Assembly (NCBI RefSeq): GCF_000306945.1
Contig: NC_018518.1
Location: 62,001-126,000 of the forward strand
DNA length: 64,000 nucleotides
Source: Bordetella pertussis 18323
GTDB taxonomy: Bacteria > Pseudomonadota > Gammaproteobacteria > Burkholderiales > Burkholderiaceae_B
Direction: 5' to 3'
In this document: positions 34,487-43,606 of the stretch, one piece after another
Layout: each line of letters starts with the position of its first letter
Numbering within the stretch: the first letter of the stretch is position 1
Translations under genes and position numbers: made by a program
The notes under the pieces: generated by a model
The model's input: the letters and a program-made list of their open reading frames with translations, nothing else
Databases searched by the model: none
Told to the model about the DNA's origin: nothing

Positions 34487-35866
34487 ATGAACGACTTGGC
34501 AACGATCAATGATCTTCACAGCGTCGTCGAAGACGACCGCAATGCCATCTGGCATCACATGCTGCAGCACGACGCCCTGCAGGCCACGGCCCCCTGGGTG
34601 GTGGTCGAAGGAAAGGGCACGCGTATCCGCGATGCCAGCGGCAAGGAGTACCTGGACGCCACGGCCGGCGGATTCTGGACCGTCAATGTCGGCTACGGGC
34701 GGGAGCGGATCGCCAACGCCATGCGCGACCAGATGCTCAAGCTGAACTATTTCGCGCAAAGCGCGGGCAATGTGCCCGGCGCGCTGTTCGCCAGGCAGCT
34801 GGTCTCGAAGATGCCGGGCATGAGCCGGGTGTATTTTTCGAACTCGGGCTCCGAGGCCAACGAGAAGGTATTCAAGATGGTGCGCCAGATCTCCGCGCGC
34901 CACCATGCCGGCAGGAAATACAAGATCCTGTTTCGCGAGCGGGACTATCACGGATCGTCGATTGCCACGCTGGCGGCGGCGGGCCAGCCCGAGCGGGCGG
35001 CGCAGTACGGTCCGTTTCCCGACGGTTTCGTCCAGGTGCCGCACTGCCTGGAGTACCGCAAGCAATGGGATGTGGCGAACTACGGCGAGCGCGCCGCCGA
35101 CGCCATCGAGGAGGTCATCCTGCGCGAAGGCCCGGAAACGGTCGGGCTGCTCTGCCTCGAACCCATCACCGCCGGCGGCGGCATCATCGTGCCCCCCGAG
35201 GGCTACTGGCGCCGCGTGCAGGAGATCTGCCGGCGCTACGATGTGCTGCTGCATATCGACGAGGTCGTGTGCGGCCTGGGGCGCACCGGCAAATGGTTCG
35301 GCTACCAGCATTTCGACATCGAGCCGGATTTCGTCACGCTGGCCAAGGGCACGGCCTCGGGCTATGCGGCCATTGCCTGCACGGTGACGCACGAGCGCAT
35401 CTTCGAGCAGTTCAAGGACGAACCGGACGATCCCCTCAGTTTCTTCCGCGACGTCTCCACCTTCGGCGGCTGCGCGGGCAGCGCGGCGGCGGCGCTGGAG
35501 AATCTGCGCATCCTCGAGGAGGAGGGGCTGGTCGAGCATGCCGCGCAGGTGGGCGACTACTTGCAGGCGTGCCTGCGCCAACTGGCCGACAAGCATGCCG
35601 TCATCGGCGACGTGCGCGGCAAGGGTTTGCTGCAGGGCGTGGAACTGGTGAGCGACCGGGCGGCGAAAACGCCGGTTTCCGAGGCCGACGCCAAGCGCGT
35701 GGTGGCGCAGTGCAAGGCGCAGGGCGTGCTGATCGGCGTGATCACGCGCGCGCTGCCCGGTCTCAATACGACCTTGTGCCTGGCCCCGCCGCTGATCCTG
35801 ACGCGCGACGAGGTGGACGAACTGTGCGGCGCGATCGACCGGGCGCTGGCCACGGTCTTCGGTTGA
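34487..35866 (+). CDS. Class III aminotransferase (taurine-pyruvate-like)
   Basis: 459-residue PLP aminotransferase of the omega-amino acid group. PLP sites are SGSEANE (121-127), HIDEVVCGLGRTG with D258, and K287 in LAKGTASGY. The N-terminal AIWHHMLQHDAL and GGFWTVNVGYG resemble taurine-pyruvate aminotransferases, but omega-amino acid:pyruvate transaminases are equally possible. GGAAGG precedes ATG 34487. Last gene of the transporter/amidase group; a plausible pathway is import, deamidation, transamination. Confidence 0.85.
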   Translation: MNDLATINDLHSVVEDDRNAIWHHMLQHDALQATAPWVVVEGKGTRIRDASGKEYLDATAGGFWTVNVGYGRERIANAMRDQMLKLNYFAQSAGNVPGALFARQLVSKMPGMSRVYFSNSGSEANEKVFKMVRQISARHHAGRKYKILFRERDYHGSSIATLAAAGQPERAAQYGPFPDGFVQVPHCLEYRKQWDVANYGERAADAIEEVILREGPETVGLLCLEPITAGGGIIVPPEGYWRRVQEICRRYDVLLHIDEVVCGLGRTGKWFGYQHFDIEPDFVTLAKGTASGYAAIACTVTHERIFEQFKDEPDDPLSFFRDVSTFGGCAGSAAAALENLRILEEEGLVEHAAQVGDYLQACLRQLADKHAVIGDVRGKGLLQGVELVSDRAAKTPVSEADAKRVVAQCKAQGVLIGVITRALPGLNTTLCLAPPLILTRDEVDELCGAIDRALATVFG

Positions 35867-35905
35867 CGGCGCCTGCGGCCGGGCCGCGTGCGGCCCGGCC
35901 CGTGG

Positions 35906-36124
35906 TCAGGCGCGGCTGCCGGCCTGCGCCGCGAGCGGCGGCGTGCCCTCATGGAACATGGTCTTGAGTTGCGCGCGCAACTCCGGGGTGTCGGCGTGCT
36001 TGTGCACGGTGGTGGCGTGCTGGACCGCGGCTTCCAGGAGTTCGGCGTCGCTGTCGGCCGACAGCGCGACCGAGCAGTTCATTTCGCTGGGAAACTCACG
36101 GCAGTCGATATATTTGCGTGACAT
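35906..36124 (-). CDS. DUF1059 small protein
   Basis: 72-residue protein matching the DUF1059 pattern: KYIDCREFPSEMNCSVALSADSDAELLEAAVQHATTVH, with the two conserved Cys (C8, C17) and the VQHA..VH histidines. The role of the family is unknown. AAGGGG precedes ATG 36124. A TATAAT on the minus strand at 36245-36240 could be its -10 box. Confidence 0.8.
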   Translation of the reverse strand: MSRKYIDCREFPSEMNCSVALSADSDAELLEAAVQHATTVHKHADTPELRAQLKTMFHEGTPPLAAQAGSRA

Positions 36125-36464
36125 GGTGTGCCCCTTGCGCGCCGCGGCGATGCTGCCGGCGGCGCATGAGGAATCGACGCGCGATCTTGCTGGCGCCGTT
36201 CCCGATGGCGCGTCGCACCGGGCGGGCGATCCAGGAAAAATTATAAGCTCGCGCGGCCTGCGCCGCCGTGGCGCCCGCACGCGCGCCTGGTAAGGGTTTG
36301 CATCTGCCATTCCTGTCCTGGGCGTGGCGCCAAGAATCATTCGGGGCCGCCTGGTATATGCTGCTGGGGCCAGCCCGACCTGCGCGTGAAGCCGCGCGGC
36401 GTGGGGAGCGCATCATCAACGGCGGCCCGGCGCAGGCCGGCTTCCTGCAAGGAGAGCATGGGCA
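36125..36464. other. 340-bp divergent promoter region
   Basis: Lies between the DUF1059 gene and the lyase gene. It contains a minus-strand TATAAT (36245-36240) without an obvious -35. It also contains a plus-strand TGGTATATG (36352-36360), an extended -10-like motif about 105 bases before the lyase start. No gene, repeat or RNA is recognised. Confidence 0.4.
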
Positions 36465-37337
36465 ATGAGCAATTCGACCAAACGGGTGCTGCGCGAACGG
36501 GTCGCGCAGCGCAATGGCATGCTGGTGGCGGGCGCGTTCAACGCGATGAGCGCCAGGATCGTGGCGGACCAGGGGTTCGAGGCGGTCTACCTGACCGGCG
36601 CGGGCCTGACCAACATGCATTACGGCGCGCCGGACCTGGGCATCATCGGCTTGCGCGACGTGGCCGACGCGACCTCGCGCATCCGCGATGCGGTCGAGTT
36701 GCCCCTGATCGTCGACGCCGACACCGGCTTCGGCAACGCGGTCAATGTATGGCATACCGTGCGGGTGCTGGAGCGCGCCGGGGCCGATGCCATCCAGCTG
36801 GAAGACCAGGTGTTTCCCAAGCGCTGCGGCCACTTCGCCGGCAAGAGCGTGGCGCCGCTGTCCGAGATGGTGTCGAAGATCAAGGCGGCGGCCGACGCGC
36901 GGCGCGACGAGGATTTCCTCATCATCGCCCGCACCGACGCGCGCGCTGTCGAGGGTTTCGACGCCGCCATCGAGCGCGCCCGGCGTTTCGCCGAGGCGGG
37001 CGCGGACATCCTGTTCGTCGAGGCGATCGTCGACCAGGACGAGGTGGGCAAGCTGCCGCAACTGCTGAGCCAGCCGCTGCTAGTCAATATCGTGGTGGGC
37101 GGCAAGACGCCGCCCATGCCGGCCGCGCAACTCGGGCGCCTGGGCTACAGCGTGGTGCTGTACGCCAATGCGACATTGCAGGGGGCGGTGCTGGGCATGC
37201 AGCGCGCGCTGGGCGCGCTCAGGCGCGACGGCAAGCTGGACGAGGACCCGGCGTTGCTCGCGCCTTTCCTGGAGCGGCAACGGCTGGTGGGCAAGCCGTT
37301 GTATGACGAGCTGGAGGAACGCTACAAGGATGCGTGA
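36465..37337 (+). CDS. Isocitrate lyase/PEP mutase-family lyase
   Basis: 290-residue TIM-barrel enzyme acting on 2-keto or hydroxy acid C-C or C-P bonds. Mg-binding region is PLIVDADTGFGN. The active-site loop is KRCGH (QVFPKRCGHFAGK), as in methylisocitrate lyases and oxaloacetate decarboxylases of this family. ARTDARAVEGFDAAIERA is also conserved. An AAGGAG ribosome-binding site precedes the ATG. Exact substrate is open: 2-methylisocitrate lyase, oxaloacetate decarboxylase and carboxyvinyl-carboxyphosphonate mutase-like enzymes share these motifs. Confidence 0.88.
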   Translation: MSNSTKRVLRERVAQRNGMLVAGAFNAMSARIVADQGFEAVYLTGAGLTNMHYGAPDLGIIGLRDVADATSRIRDAVELPLIVDADTGFGNAVNVWHTVRVLERAGADAIQLEDQVFPKRCGHFAGKSVAPLSEMVSKIKAAADARRDEDFLIIARTDARAVEGFDAAIERARRFAEAGADILFVEAIVDQDEVGKLPQLLSQPLLVNIVVGGKTPPMPAAQLGRLGYSVVLYANATLQGAVLGMQRALGALRRDGKLDEDPALLAPFLERQRLVGKPLYDELEERYKDA

Positions 37338-37450
37338 TTCCGGGTGGGCCGGCAGGAATATACAAAATGTTTCGAGTGCGCCGTCTGCCGCTTGCTAGCA
37401 TGGTCGAGCCGGTGCCTGCCGGTCCTGTCCCTACCGTCGAGGAGGTCGTC

Positions 37451-38098
37451 ATGCAAGCAAGAACAACCATCATGCGCGTCGCCGTCGTCAGTGCTGCTGC
37501 CCTGCTCATTTCGGGCTGCGCGACACCGCAGCAGACCAATACCGCGATCGGCACGGGCGCGGGCGCGGCGGTGGGCGCGGGTATCGGCGCCCTGATCGGC
37601 CACGGCAAGGGCGCCGCGATCGGCGCCGGCATCGGCGCGGTGGCCGGCGGCCTGATCGGCTACAACTGGTCGGGCGTCAAGCAGGACGTGCAGCAGTCCG
37701 GCGCGTCGTCGCTGGGCATCGATGTGGTCGAGATGCCGGATGGCAGCCTGAAGGTCAACATTCCCAGCAACGTATCGTTCGACACCGACAAGTCGCAGCT
37801 CAAGCCGGCCTTGCTGCCGGTGCTCGACAGCGTGGCGCGCGCCCTGAACCAGCATCCGGAACTGCGCACCAAGGTGGTGGGCCATACCGACAGTACCGGC
37901 TCGGCGGCGCACAACCAGCAACTGTCGGTCAATCGCGCGCGCGCCGTGACGTCCTACCTGGGCAAGCAGGGCGTGGCGCAGGGGCGCATGACGGTCGAGG
38001 GCCGCGGCGCCAACGACCCGGTCGGCGACAATGCGACGGCCGAGGGCCGGGCCGCCAACCGCCGCGTCGAAGTCTATCTGTACGCGGTCAAGCAATAG
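37451..38098 (+). CDS. OmpA-family lipoprotein with glycine zipper
   Basis: 215-residue outer-membrane lipoprotein. The signal peptide ends in lipobox LISGC, with the lipidated Cys at 23. Residues ~32-70 are a glycine-zipper segment ([36 protein letters not shown], shown in pieces by its repeating G-A-G pattern). Residues ~100-210 are an OmpA-like peptidoglycan-binding domain ([43 protein letters not shown]). Similar to YiaD. GGAGG sits 7 bases before ATG 37451. Confidence 0.9.
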   Translation: MQARTTIMRVAVVSAAALLISGCATPQQTNTAIGTGAGAAVGAGIGALIGHGKGAAIGAGIGAVAGGLIGYNWSGVKQDVQQSGASSLGIDVVEMPDGSLKVNIPSNVSFDTDKSQLKPALLPVLDSVARALNQHPELRTKVVGHTDSTGSAAHNQQLSVNRARAVTSYLGKQGVAQGRMTVEGRGANDPVGDNATAEGRAANRRVEVYLYAVKQ

Positions 38099-38107
38099 AC
38101 AGGACGG

Positions 38108-38140
38108 CGCGTCCGCCGCCCATGCCGGCTGGCGGACGCG
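38108..38140 (+). terminator. Hairpin after the OmpA-like gene
   Basis: Perfect 10-bp arms CGCGTCCGCC / GGCGGACGCG with a 13-base loop, directly after the lipoprotein gene. It has no T-run, so it may stabilise the 3' end rather than terminate. Confidence 0.45.
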
Positions 38141-38157
38141 GCCGCGGGGAGTTTGCG

Positions 38158-38499
38158 ATGAGTACGGAATTTCCGATGCGTATCGGCGCCGAGGTGGCGC
38201 TGCCGGCCTTGCAGGGCTGGAACGCGGCGGCCGGGCGCGACGCCATCGAGAAGCGCTATCGGTTCGACAATTTCAATGCCGCGTTCGGCTTCATGGCGCG
38301 CGTGGCGATGTTCGCCGAGAAAATGGACCACCACCCGGAATGGCGCAATGTCTACAACCGGGTCGACGTGACGCTGACCACCCATGACGCCGGCGGGGTG
38401 ACCGAGCTGGATGTGCGCATGGCGCAGTTCATGGACGAGGCGGCCGGGCGCCTGGGCGCCACCGGCCTGCCGGCGCGCGCGGATCAGCCGCGCACGTAG
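38158..38499 (+). CDS. phhB: Pterin-4a-carbinolamine dehydratase
   Basis: 113-residue enzyme that dehydrates 4a-hydroxytetrahydrobiopterin, recycling the cofactor of phenylalanine hydroxylase. The signature EKMDHHPEW is followed by [20 protein letters not shown]; the two adjacent His are catalytic in the family. ATG 38158 with GGGGA upstream. The 3' end overlaps the convergent gene by 16 bases. No phenylalanine hydroxylase gene is in the window. Confidence 0.9.
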   Translation: MSTEFPMRIGAEVALPALQGWNAAAGRDAIEKRYRFDNFNAAFGFMARVAMFAEKMDHHPEWRNVYNRVDVTLTTHDAGGVTELDVRMAQFMDEAAGRLGATGLPARADQPRT

Positions 38500-39185
38500 T
38501 AGATGCGCATGGCGTGCTGCTTCTGCTGGCCGTCCAGCACGCGGATGGTGACCGAGCGCGGCGTGAAGCCGTCGGGCAGCGGCAGGACGCCCTGGGTATT
38601 GTTGTAGCGCTGCAGGTCCAGCGCCAGCGGATCGGGCGTGAGCGTGCCGCGGCGGCCGTTGGCGTAGTTGCCTTCGATGGCCAGCGTCACATTGCCCTTG
38701 AAGGCCGGACCCGCATGGTTCTCGCGCATGATCAGCACCTGGTAGCTCAGCTGGCCCGGCTGGCGCTTGAACACGGCGGAGCGCACGCCGATGTCGCCGC
38801 CGCGCGGGTCGGGCGGCATGGCGTCCTGGAACAGCAGCAGCTCCTGGTTCAGCGTATCGATGCGCGTACGCGCTTGCGCCAGGTCGGTCGTGAGCTGTTC
38901 GTGGGTGGATTTGTTGGCGTCGCGCTGGCCGATGGCTTCGTCCAGCTGGGTCTGCAGGCGCTGGCGCTCGAGGTTGGCGGCGCTCAGTTCGGTGTGCAGT
39001 TGTTCGGATTGCTCGACGGTCAGCCGTTGCGGGCCGTAGTTGGTCTGCAGGAACAGCACGCCGCCCGCGCCGAGCGCAATGCCCACCAGCAGCAACACCA
39101 GCCAGCGCGGCATGCGCCGGGTGCGTTTACCGGGCTGATACACCGAGGGCTTGAATACTTGCCGTTGTGATCGTCCGAACGCCAT
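38484..39185 (-). CDS. Membrane-anchored coiled-coil protein (DUF6776-like)
   Basis: 233 residues. A basic N-terminus precedes one membrane segment at ~27-48 ([19 protein letters not shown]). A coiled coil of about 60 residues follows ([35 protein letters not shown]..., regular Leu spacing), then a mostly beta C-terminal domain. This arrangement matches DUF6776 proteins of unknown role in proteobacteria. Predicted inner-membrane topology with most of the chain in the periplasm. Confidence 0.75.
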   Translation of the reverse strand: MAFGRSQRQVFKPSVYQPGKRTRRMPRWLVLLLVGIALGAGGVLFLQTNYGPQRLTVEQSEQLHTELSAANLERQRLQTQLDEAIGQRDANKSTHEQLTTDLAQARTRIDTLNQELLLFQDAMPPDPRGGDIGVRSAVFKRQPGQLSYQVLIMRENHAGPAFKGNVTLAIEGNYANGRRGTLTPDPLALDLQRYNNTQGVLPLPDGFTPRSVTIRVLDGQQKQHAMRIYYVRG

Positions 39186-39214
39186 GCGAGAGAATTTCCT
39201 GTAGCAGAATCAGC

Positions 39215-39235
39215 GAAGACAGCATGCGTGTCTTC
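39215..39235 (-). terminator. Hairpin between murU and the DUF6776-like gene
   Basis: Perfect 7-bp arms GAAGACA / TGTCTTC with a 7-base loop, 94 bases past the murU stop. No T-run on the minus strand; weak terminator or leader structure. Confidence 0.3.
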
Positions 39236-39328
39236 GGGCCAAAGTGGTAGAGGATACCGCGTTGCAGCCTCCTTGGCGACCGGCGGATACCTCTGGTTTC
39301 GTCCGTAGATGACGTGAAATACGTGACG

Positions 39329-40021
39329 TTACGTGCCTTCCGGGCGCAACTGGCCGTCCAGCGCGGCCAGCCGCTGGGGGGTACCCACGTCGGTCCAGCG
39401 GCCGGCGTGCCGCGCGCCGATGACCGCCCGCCGCGCCATGGCCTGGCGCAGTAGCGGGGCCAGCGGGGCGGCGCTGCCGCGCGCCACAGGATCGAACAGG
39501 GCGGGCCGGTAAAGGCCGATTCCCGCGAAAGTCAGCTTCGGCGCGCCGTCGTCGGCGACCCGCCCGTCGTCTTCCAGCCGGAAGTCGCCCTGCGGATGCT
39601 GGGGCGGGTTGTCCACCAGCAGCAGCCAGGCTTGCGCGCCGGCGGCGTCCAGGGCCGCGGCCTGGCGCCGGGCCTGGGCGGGATCCCAGTCGCACCAGAT
39701 ATCGCCATTGATGACCAGGAAGGGGGCGTCGCCCAGCAGGGGCAGGGCCTGGGCGATGCCGCCCGCGGTTTCCAGCGCCGCCGCTTCGGCCGAGTAGTGC
39801 AGGCGCGCGCCGTAGGCGCCGCCGTCGCCCAGGTGGTCGACGATGCGCTGGCCCAGCCAGGCGTGGTTGATGACGATGTCGCGCAGGCCGGCGGCCACCA
39901 GGCGTTCGATATGCCAGACGATCAGCGGCTTGCCGCCCACGGCCAGCAGGGGCTTGGGCGTGGTGTCGGTCAGCGGGCGCATGCGTTCGCCGCGGCCGGC
40001 GGCCAGGATCATGGCGCGCAT
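39329..40021 (-). CDS. murU: N-acetylmuramate alpha-1-phosphate uridylyltransferase
   Basis: 230-residue nucleotidyltransferase that converts MurNAc-1-P and UTP to UDP-MurNAc in peptidoglycan recycling. The N-terminal motif MILAAGRGERMRPLTDTTPKPLL is the nucleotidyltransferase signature, and FLVINGDIW supplies the metal-binding Asp. ATG 40021 overlaps the stop of the kinase gene (TGATG), a coupling typical of the AmgK-MurU pair. A general sugar-phosphate nucleotidylyltransferase annotation would be the alternative. Confidence 0.88.
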   Translation of the reverse strand: MRAMILAAGRGERMRPLTDTTPKPLLAVGGKPLIVWHIERLVAAGLRDIVINHAWLGQRIVDHLGDGGAYGARLHYSAEAAALETAGGIAQALPLLGDAPFLVINGDIWCDWDPAQARRQAAALDAAGAQAWLLLVDNPPQHPQGDFRLEDDGRVADDGAPKLTFAGIGLYRPALFDPVARGSAAPLAPLLRQAMARRAVIGARHAGRWTDVGTPQRLAALDGQLRPEGT

Positions 40022-41124
40022 CAGAAGGTGTATCCGACCTGGACCTGGCGGTCGTCCAGCTTGTCCAGCAGGCGCAGCAGCGGCGCGAACGCGCCATAGC
40101 GCTGCGCCACCTGGCGCACGTAGCCGCTGACGCGCGGCATGTGCGACAGGTAGATGGATTTGCCGTCGCGGTGGTTCAGGCGGGCGAACACGCCCAGGAT
40201 GCGCAGGTTGCGCTGCAGGCCCATCCATTCGTAGGCGCGGTGGAACTGCGCGAAATCGGCGTCCACCGGCAGGCCGGCGGCGCGCGCCAGCTCCCAGTAG
40301 CGGATCGCCCAATCCAGCTGCTGCGGCTCTTCCCAGGTGGTGCGGGCGTCGGTGACCAGCGAAGCCAGGTCGTACGTGAGCGGACCGGCCAGCGCGTCCT
40401 GGAAGTCGATGACGCCGGGATTCGGGCCGTAGCGCGGCTCGTCGCAGACCATCAGGTTGGGCGAGTGGAAGTCGCGGTGCACCAGCACCCGGTGGCCCGT
40501 GTCGCCCTCGGCCGCCAGCAGGCCGAATATCTGCCGCAGCGCGGCGGCCGTCTTGTCGTCCAGCGTCACGCCGTGGTGGCGGCCGACATACCATTCGGGG
40601 AAGAGTTCGAGCTCGGCCGCCAGCCGGGCGCCGTCGTAGGCCGGCAGCCCGGCCGTGCTGGCCTGCTGCAGGCGCACCAGCGTGGCCAGGGTGTCCCGGT
40701 ACATCGACTGGAGCTGGGCGTCGCTGATGCCGGCGCGGATACGCTGGTAGAAGGTGTCCTGCCCCAGGTCGGACAGCAGCAGCAGGCCTTGCCCGGCGTC
40801 CTGGGCCACGATTTCGGGCACGTTGACGCCGGCCTCGCGCAGCAGGCCGTCGATGTGCACGAAGGGGCGCACGTCCTCGTGGGGCGGCGGGGCATCCATG
40901 ACGATCAGGGTGCCGGCCGCCGCCTGCAGGCGGAAATAGCGGCGGAAGCTGGCGTCGCTGGAGGCGGGCTCCATGGTCTCGGGGCGCAGGCCGAGCGAGC
41001 CCGGCAGGGTTTGCAGCCACGCGTGGATCAGGGCCAGGCGGGAGTCTTGGTCGTTGTTCAAGCAGCGCGTCTCGATGGTTTCGGGATCCCGGCGGCCCCG
41101 GATGGGTAGGCTGGTGCCGGGCAA
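40021..41124 (-). CDS. amgK: N-acetylmuramate/N-acetylglucosamine kinase AmgK
   Basis: Aminoglycoside-phosphotransferase-like kinase that makes MurNAc-1-phosphate, the step before MurU. The Brenner motif VLVHRDFHSPNLMV supplies the catalytic Asp, and VIDFQDALAGPLTYDLASL the metal-binding Asp. 367 residues from ATG 41124; the first ~20 residues are poorly conserved in kind, and a downstream start (for example the TTG preceding NNDQDSRLALIHAWL) would fit the family length better. Divergent from lptD, with 109 bases between. Confidence 0.88.
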   Translation of the reverse strand: MPGTSLPIRGRRDPETIETRCLNNDQDSRLALIHAWLQTLPGSLGLRPETMEPASSDASFRRYFRLQAAAGTLIVMDAPPPHEDVRPFVHIDGLLREAGVNVPEIVAQDAGQGLLLLSDLGQDTFYQRIRAGISDAQLQSMYRDTLATLVRLQQASTAGLPAYDGARLAAELELFPEWYVGRHHGVTLDDKTAAALRQIFGLLAAEGDTGHRVLVHRDFHSPNLMVCDEPRYGPNPGVIDFQDALAGPLTYDLASLVTDARTTWEEPQQLDWAIRYWELARAAGLPVDADFAQFHRAYEWMGLQRNLRILGVFARLNHRDGKSIYLSHMPRVSGYVRQVAQRYGAFAPLLRLLDKLDDRQVQVGYTF

Positions 41125-41239
41125 AACAGGAATTCCCCTATCGCCCGGCTTCTCTATAATACCGGGTCATTCCAGCCGTCGGTCGGGGCCAGTCCCGCCC
41201 GGGCGGCCTCATTCATAAGGCGTTGTTTCCCTCGTGCGC

Positions 41240-43606
41240 ATGCTCCGGTGGTTGATCCTTTCAGCTTTCAGCGTAGCCGGGGCCGTTCAGGCTCAGGGCA
41301 ATCAGGATTCGGCCGCGGCCAGCGCCCCCTCGGCCTCGATCGGCGCGCCGGTCCTGCGCACCTCGCCCGGGCTGCGCGTGCATCGGCTGCCGGACGAAAA
41401 GATCCCGGCCTTCATGGAGGCCGACCAGATCAGCGGCGACCCGGATAGCGAGGTCACCCTGACGGGCAATGCCCAGGTGCGCCGGGTGGACGGCATCATC
41501 AAGGGCGACCGCATCAATTACCGGCGCGATACCGGCGATGTGGACGTGCAGGGCAGCGCGCGCATGCTGCGCGACGGCACGCTGATCACCGGCCCGTCGG
41601 CGCGCCTGAACGTCGATACCTACAGCGGCGAGATCCAGGAGCCCAATTTCTGGATCGGCGCCAGCGGCGGCACGGCGCAGGCCCGGCACGCGGACATCTT
41701 CAGCAAGTCGCAGATGCGGCTGAGCCAGGTCACCTACAGCGGCTGCCCGTGCCCCAAGCCGTCGTGGTACATCAAGGCCGATACGGTAGACCTGGATTTC
41801 GACGAGAACGAAGGGGTGGCGCGCAACGGGGTGCTGTATTTCAAGGATGTGCCCATCCTGGCCTCGCCCTACCTGACCTTCCCGGTCAAGAAAGAGCGCA
41901 AGTCGGGCTTCCTGATGCCCACCTACGGCACCACCAGCAACAGCGGGTTCGACATCTCGCTGCCGTACTATTTCAACCTGGCGCCCAACTATGACCTGAC
42001 GCTGGTGCCGCGCTACCTGAGCAAGCGCGGCGCGCAGCTGGGCGGCGAGTTCCGCTACCTGGGCTCGGGCTACCGGGGCGTGGCGATCGGCACCTACCTG
42101 CCCGACGACAACGAGACCGGCCGCGACCGCTGGATGTACCGCACGTATCACCGGCAGCTCCTGGGCAATGGCTTCTATACCGATTGGGATATCGCCGGGG
42201 CGTCGGACGACAACTACTTCCGCGACATCTCCGAGCTGGGGCTCAATACGGCGTCGACCACTTATCTGCCGCGACGTGGCCGGGTGGGCTGGTCCAGCAC
42301 CTACTGGCAGACCTACGCGCAAGTCTACAAGTACCAGACCCTGCAAGACCCGGACGCGCCGCTGGCGCCGCCCTACGACAAGGTGCCGGAGCTGTGGCTC
42401 AAGGGGGCGCGCTACGATTGGGGCGGTTTCGACGCGGAATGGGTGAGCACGGCGGTGCGGTTCCAGCGCTCCTTGCTCAACGGCCGCCGCCTGGGCCCCG
42501 ATGGCGACCGCTTGCAGACCTATCCCACGGTTTCGTATCCCATCGGGCGACCGGGCTGGTTCCTGGTGCCCAAGGTGGGCGTGCACTATACCCAGTACCG
42601 CACCGACTGGTACAACCGCGACTGGAACCGGATCGGCCTGTCGAACTACAAGCGCACCGAATCGCGCACCGTGCCCATCATGTCGCTGGACGCGGGCATG
42701 ATCTTCGAGCGCGACGCCTCGCTGTTCGGCAAGGCCGCCACGCAGACGCTGGAGCCGCGCCTGTACTATCTGCGCGTGCCGTATCGCGACCAGTCCGCGC
42801 TGCCGGTCTACGACACGACGCTGGCCGATTTCAGTTTCGACCAGGCGTTCCAGGAGAACATCTACACCGGCGGCTGGGACCGCATCGCCAACGCCAACCA
42901 GCTCACGGCGGCGCTGACCACGCGCTGGCTGGACGCCAACACCGGTTTCGAGCGCCTGTCGCTGTCGGCGGCGCAGCGCATCTATTTCCAGGACCAGGAA
43001 GTCACCCTGCCGGCGGAGCAGCCGCGCAAGAATGTGCGTTCGGACTTCCTGGTGGGCGCCACCGCGGCGCTTACCGATACGCTGATCACCGACGTGGCGG
43101 CGCAGTACAACCCGTACGACAACAAATGGTCGCGCGGCATGGTCAGCGCGCGCTGGTCGCCGCAGCGCCTGACCACGGTGGCGGTGGCCTACCGCTACCA
43201 GCGCGATCCGCTGCCCGGCATTTCGTATCAGCCGCAGGGTCAGAACCAGGTCAGCCTGGCGGTGCAATGGCCGATCCATCGCCGCTGGTATGGCGTGGGC
43301 CGGGTCGATTACTCGCTGCGCTCCGAGCCCGCCACGGCGGCGGCGGCCGAGCAGTCGCCGCGCGTGACGCAGGCCATTGCCGGGCTGGAGTACAAGGGCG
43401 ACTGTTGCTGGGTGGGCCGTGTGGTCTACCAGCGCTACGCGGTGTCGGCTGCCGACACCAACACGGCGCTGTTCTTCCAGCTTGAGCTGACTGGGCTGGG
43501 TGCCTTGGGTACCGATCCGATCAGCCTGCTCAACAGGAGCATCCCGGGCTACCAATCGGTGGTTCCACCGACGCCTACGGGCACGACTTTTGAAAGGTAT
43601 GAATGA
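41240..43606 (+). CDS. lptD: LPS-assembly protein LptD
   Basis: Outer-membrane beta-barrel that, with LptE, inserts lipopolysaccharide into the outer leaflet. A signal peptide (MLRWLILSAFSVAGAVQA) is followed by an OstA-like jellyroll (residues ~55-190) and the LptD barrel. The disulphide-forming cysteines are visible as CPC in YSGCPCPKPSW and CC in KGDCCWVGRVVYQRY, the expected two pairs. ATG 41240 chosen; GTG 41234 is two codons upstream. surA overlaps its stop (ATGA-type), as in the conserved lptD-surA pair. Confidence 0.95.
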   Translation: MLRWLILSAFSVAGAVQAQGNQDSAAASAPSASIGAPVLRTSPGLRVHRLPDEKIPAFMEADQISGDPDSEVTLTGNAQVRRVDGIIKGDRINYRRDTGDVDVQGSARMLRDGTLITGPSARLNVDTYSGEIQEPNFWIGASGGTAQARHADIFSKSQMRLSQVTYSGCPCPKPSWYIKADTVDLDFDENEGVARNGVLYFKDVPILASPYLTFPVKKERKSGFLMPTYGTTSNSGFDISLPYYFNLAPNYDLTLVPRYLSKRGAQLGGEFRYLGSGYRGVAIGTYLPDDNETGRDRWMYRTYHRQLLGNGFYTDWDIAGASDDNYFRDISELGLNTASTTYLPRRGRVGWSSTYWQTYAQVYKYQTLQDPDAPLAPPYDKVPELWLKGARYDWGGFDAEWVSTAVRFQRSLLNGRRLGPDGDRLQTYPTVSYPIGRPGWFLVPKVGVHYTQYRTDWYNRDWNRIGLSNYKRTESRTVPIMSLDAGMIFERDASLFGKAATQTLEPRLYYLRVPYRDQSALPVYDTTLADFSFDQAFQENIYTGGWDRIANANQLTAALTTRWLDANTGFERLSLSAAQRIYFQDQEVTLPAEQPRKNVRSDFLVGATAALTDTLITDVAAQYNPYDNKWSRGMVSARWSPQRLTTVAVAYRYQRDPLPGISYQPQGQNQVSLAVQWPIHRRWYGVGRVDYSLRSEPATAAAAEQSPRVTQAIAGLEYKGDCCWVGRVVYQRYAVSAADTNTALFFQLELTGLGALGTDPISLLNRSIPGYQSVVPPTPTGTTFERYE

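Noticed and set aside
32204..35866. A 1220-codon plus-strand open frame covering ATPase, amidase and aminotransferase
   Set aside because: Only its last part, from ATG 34487, is a real protein (the aminotransferase). The earlier part is out-of-frame translation of the ATPase and amidase genes.
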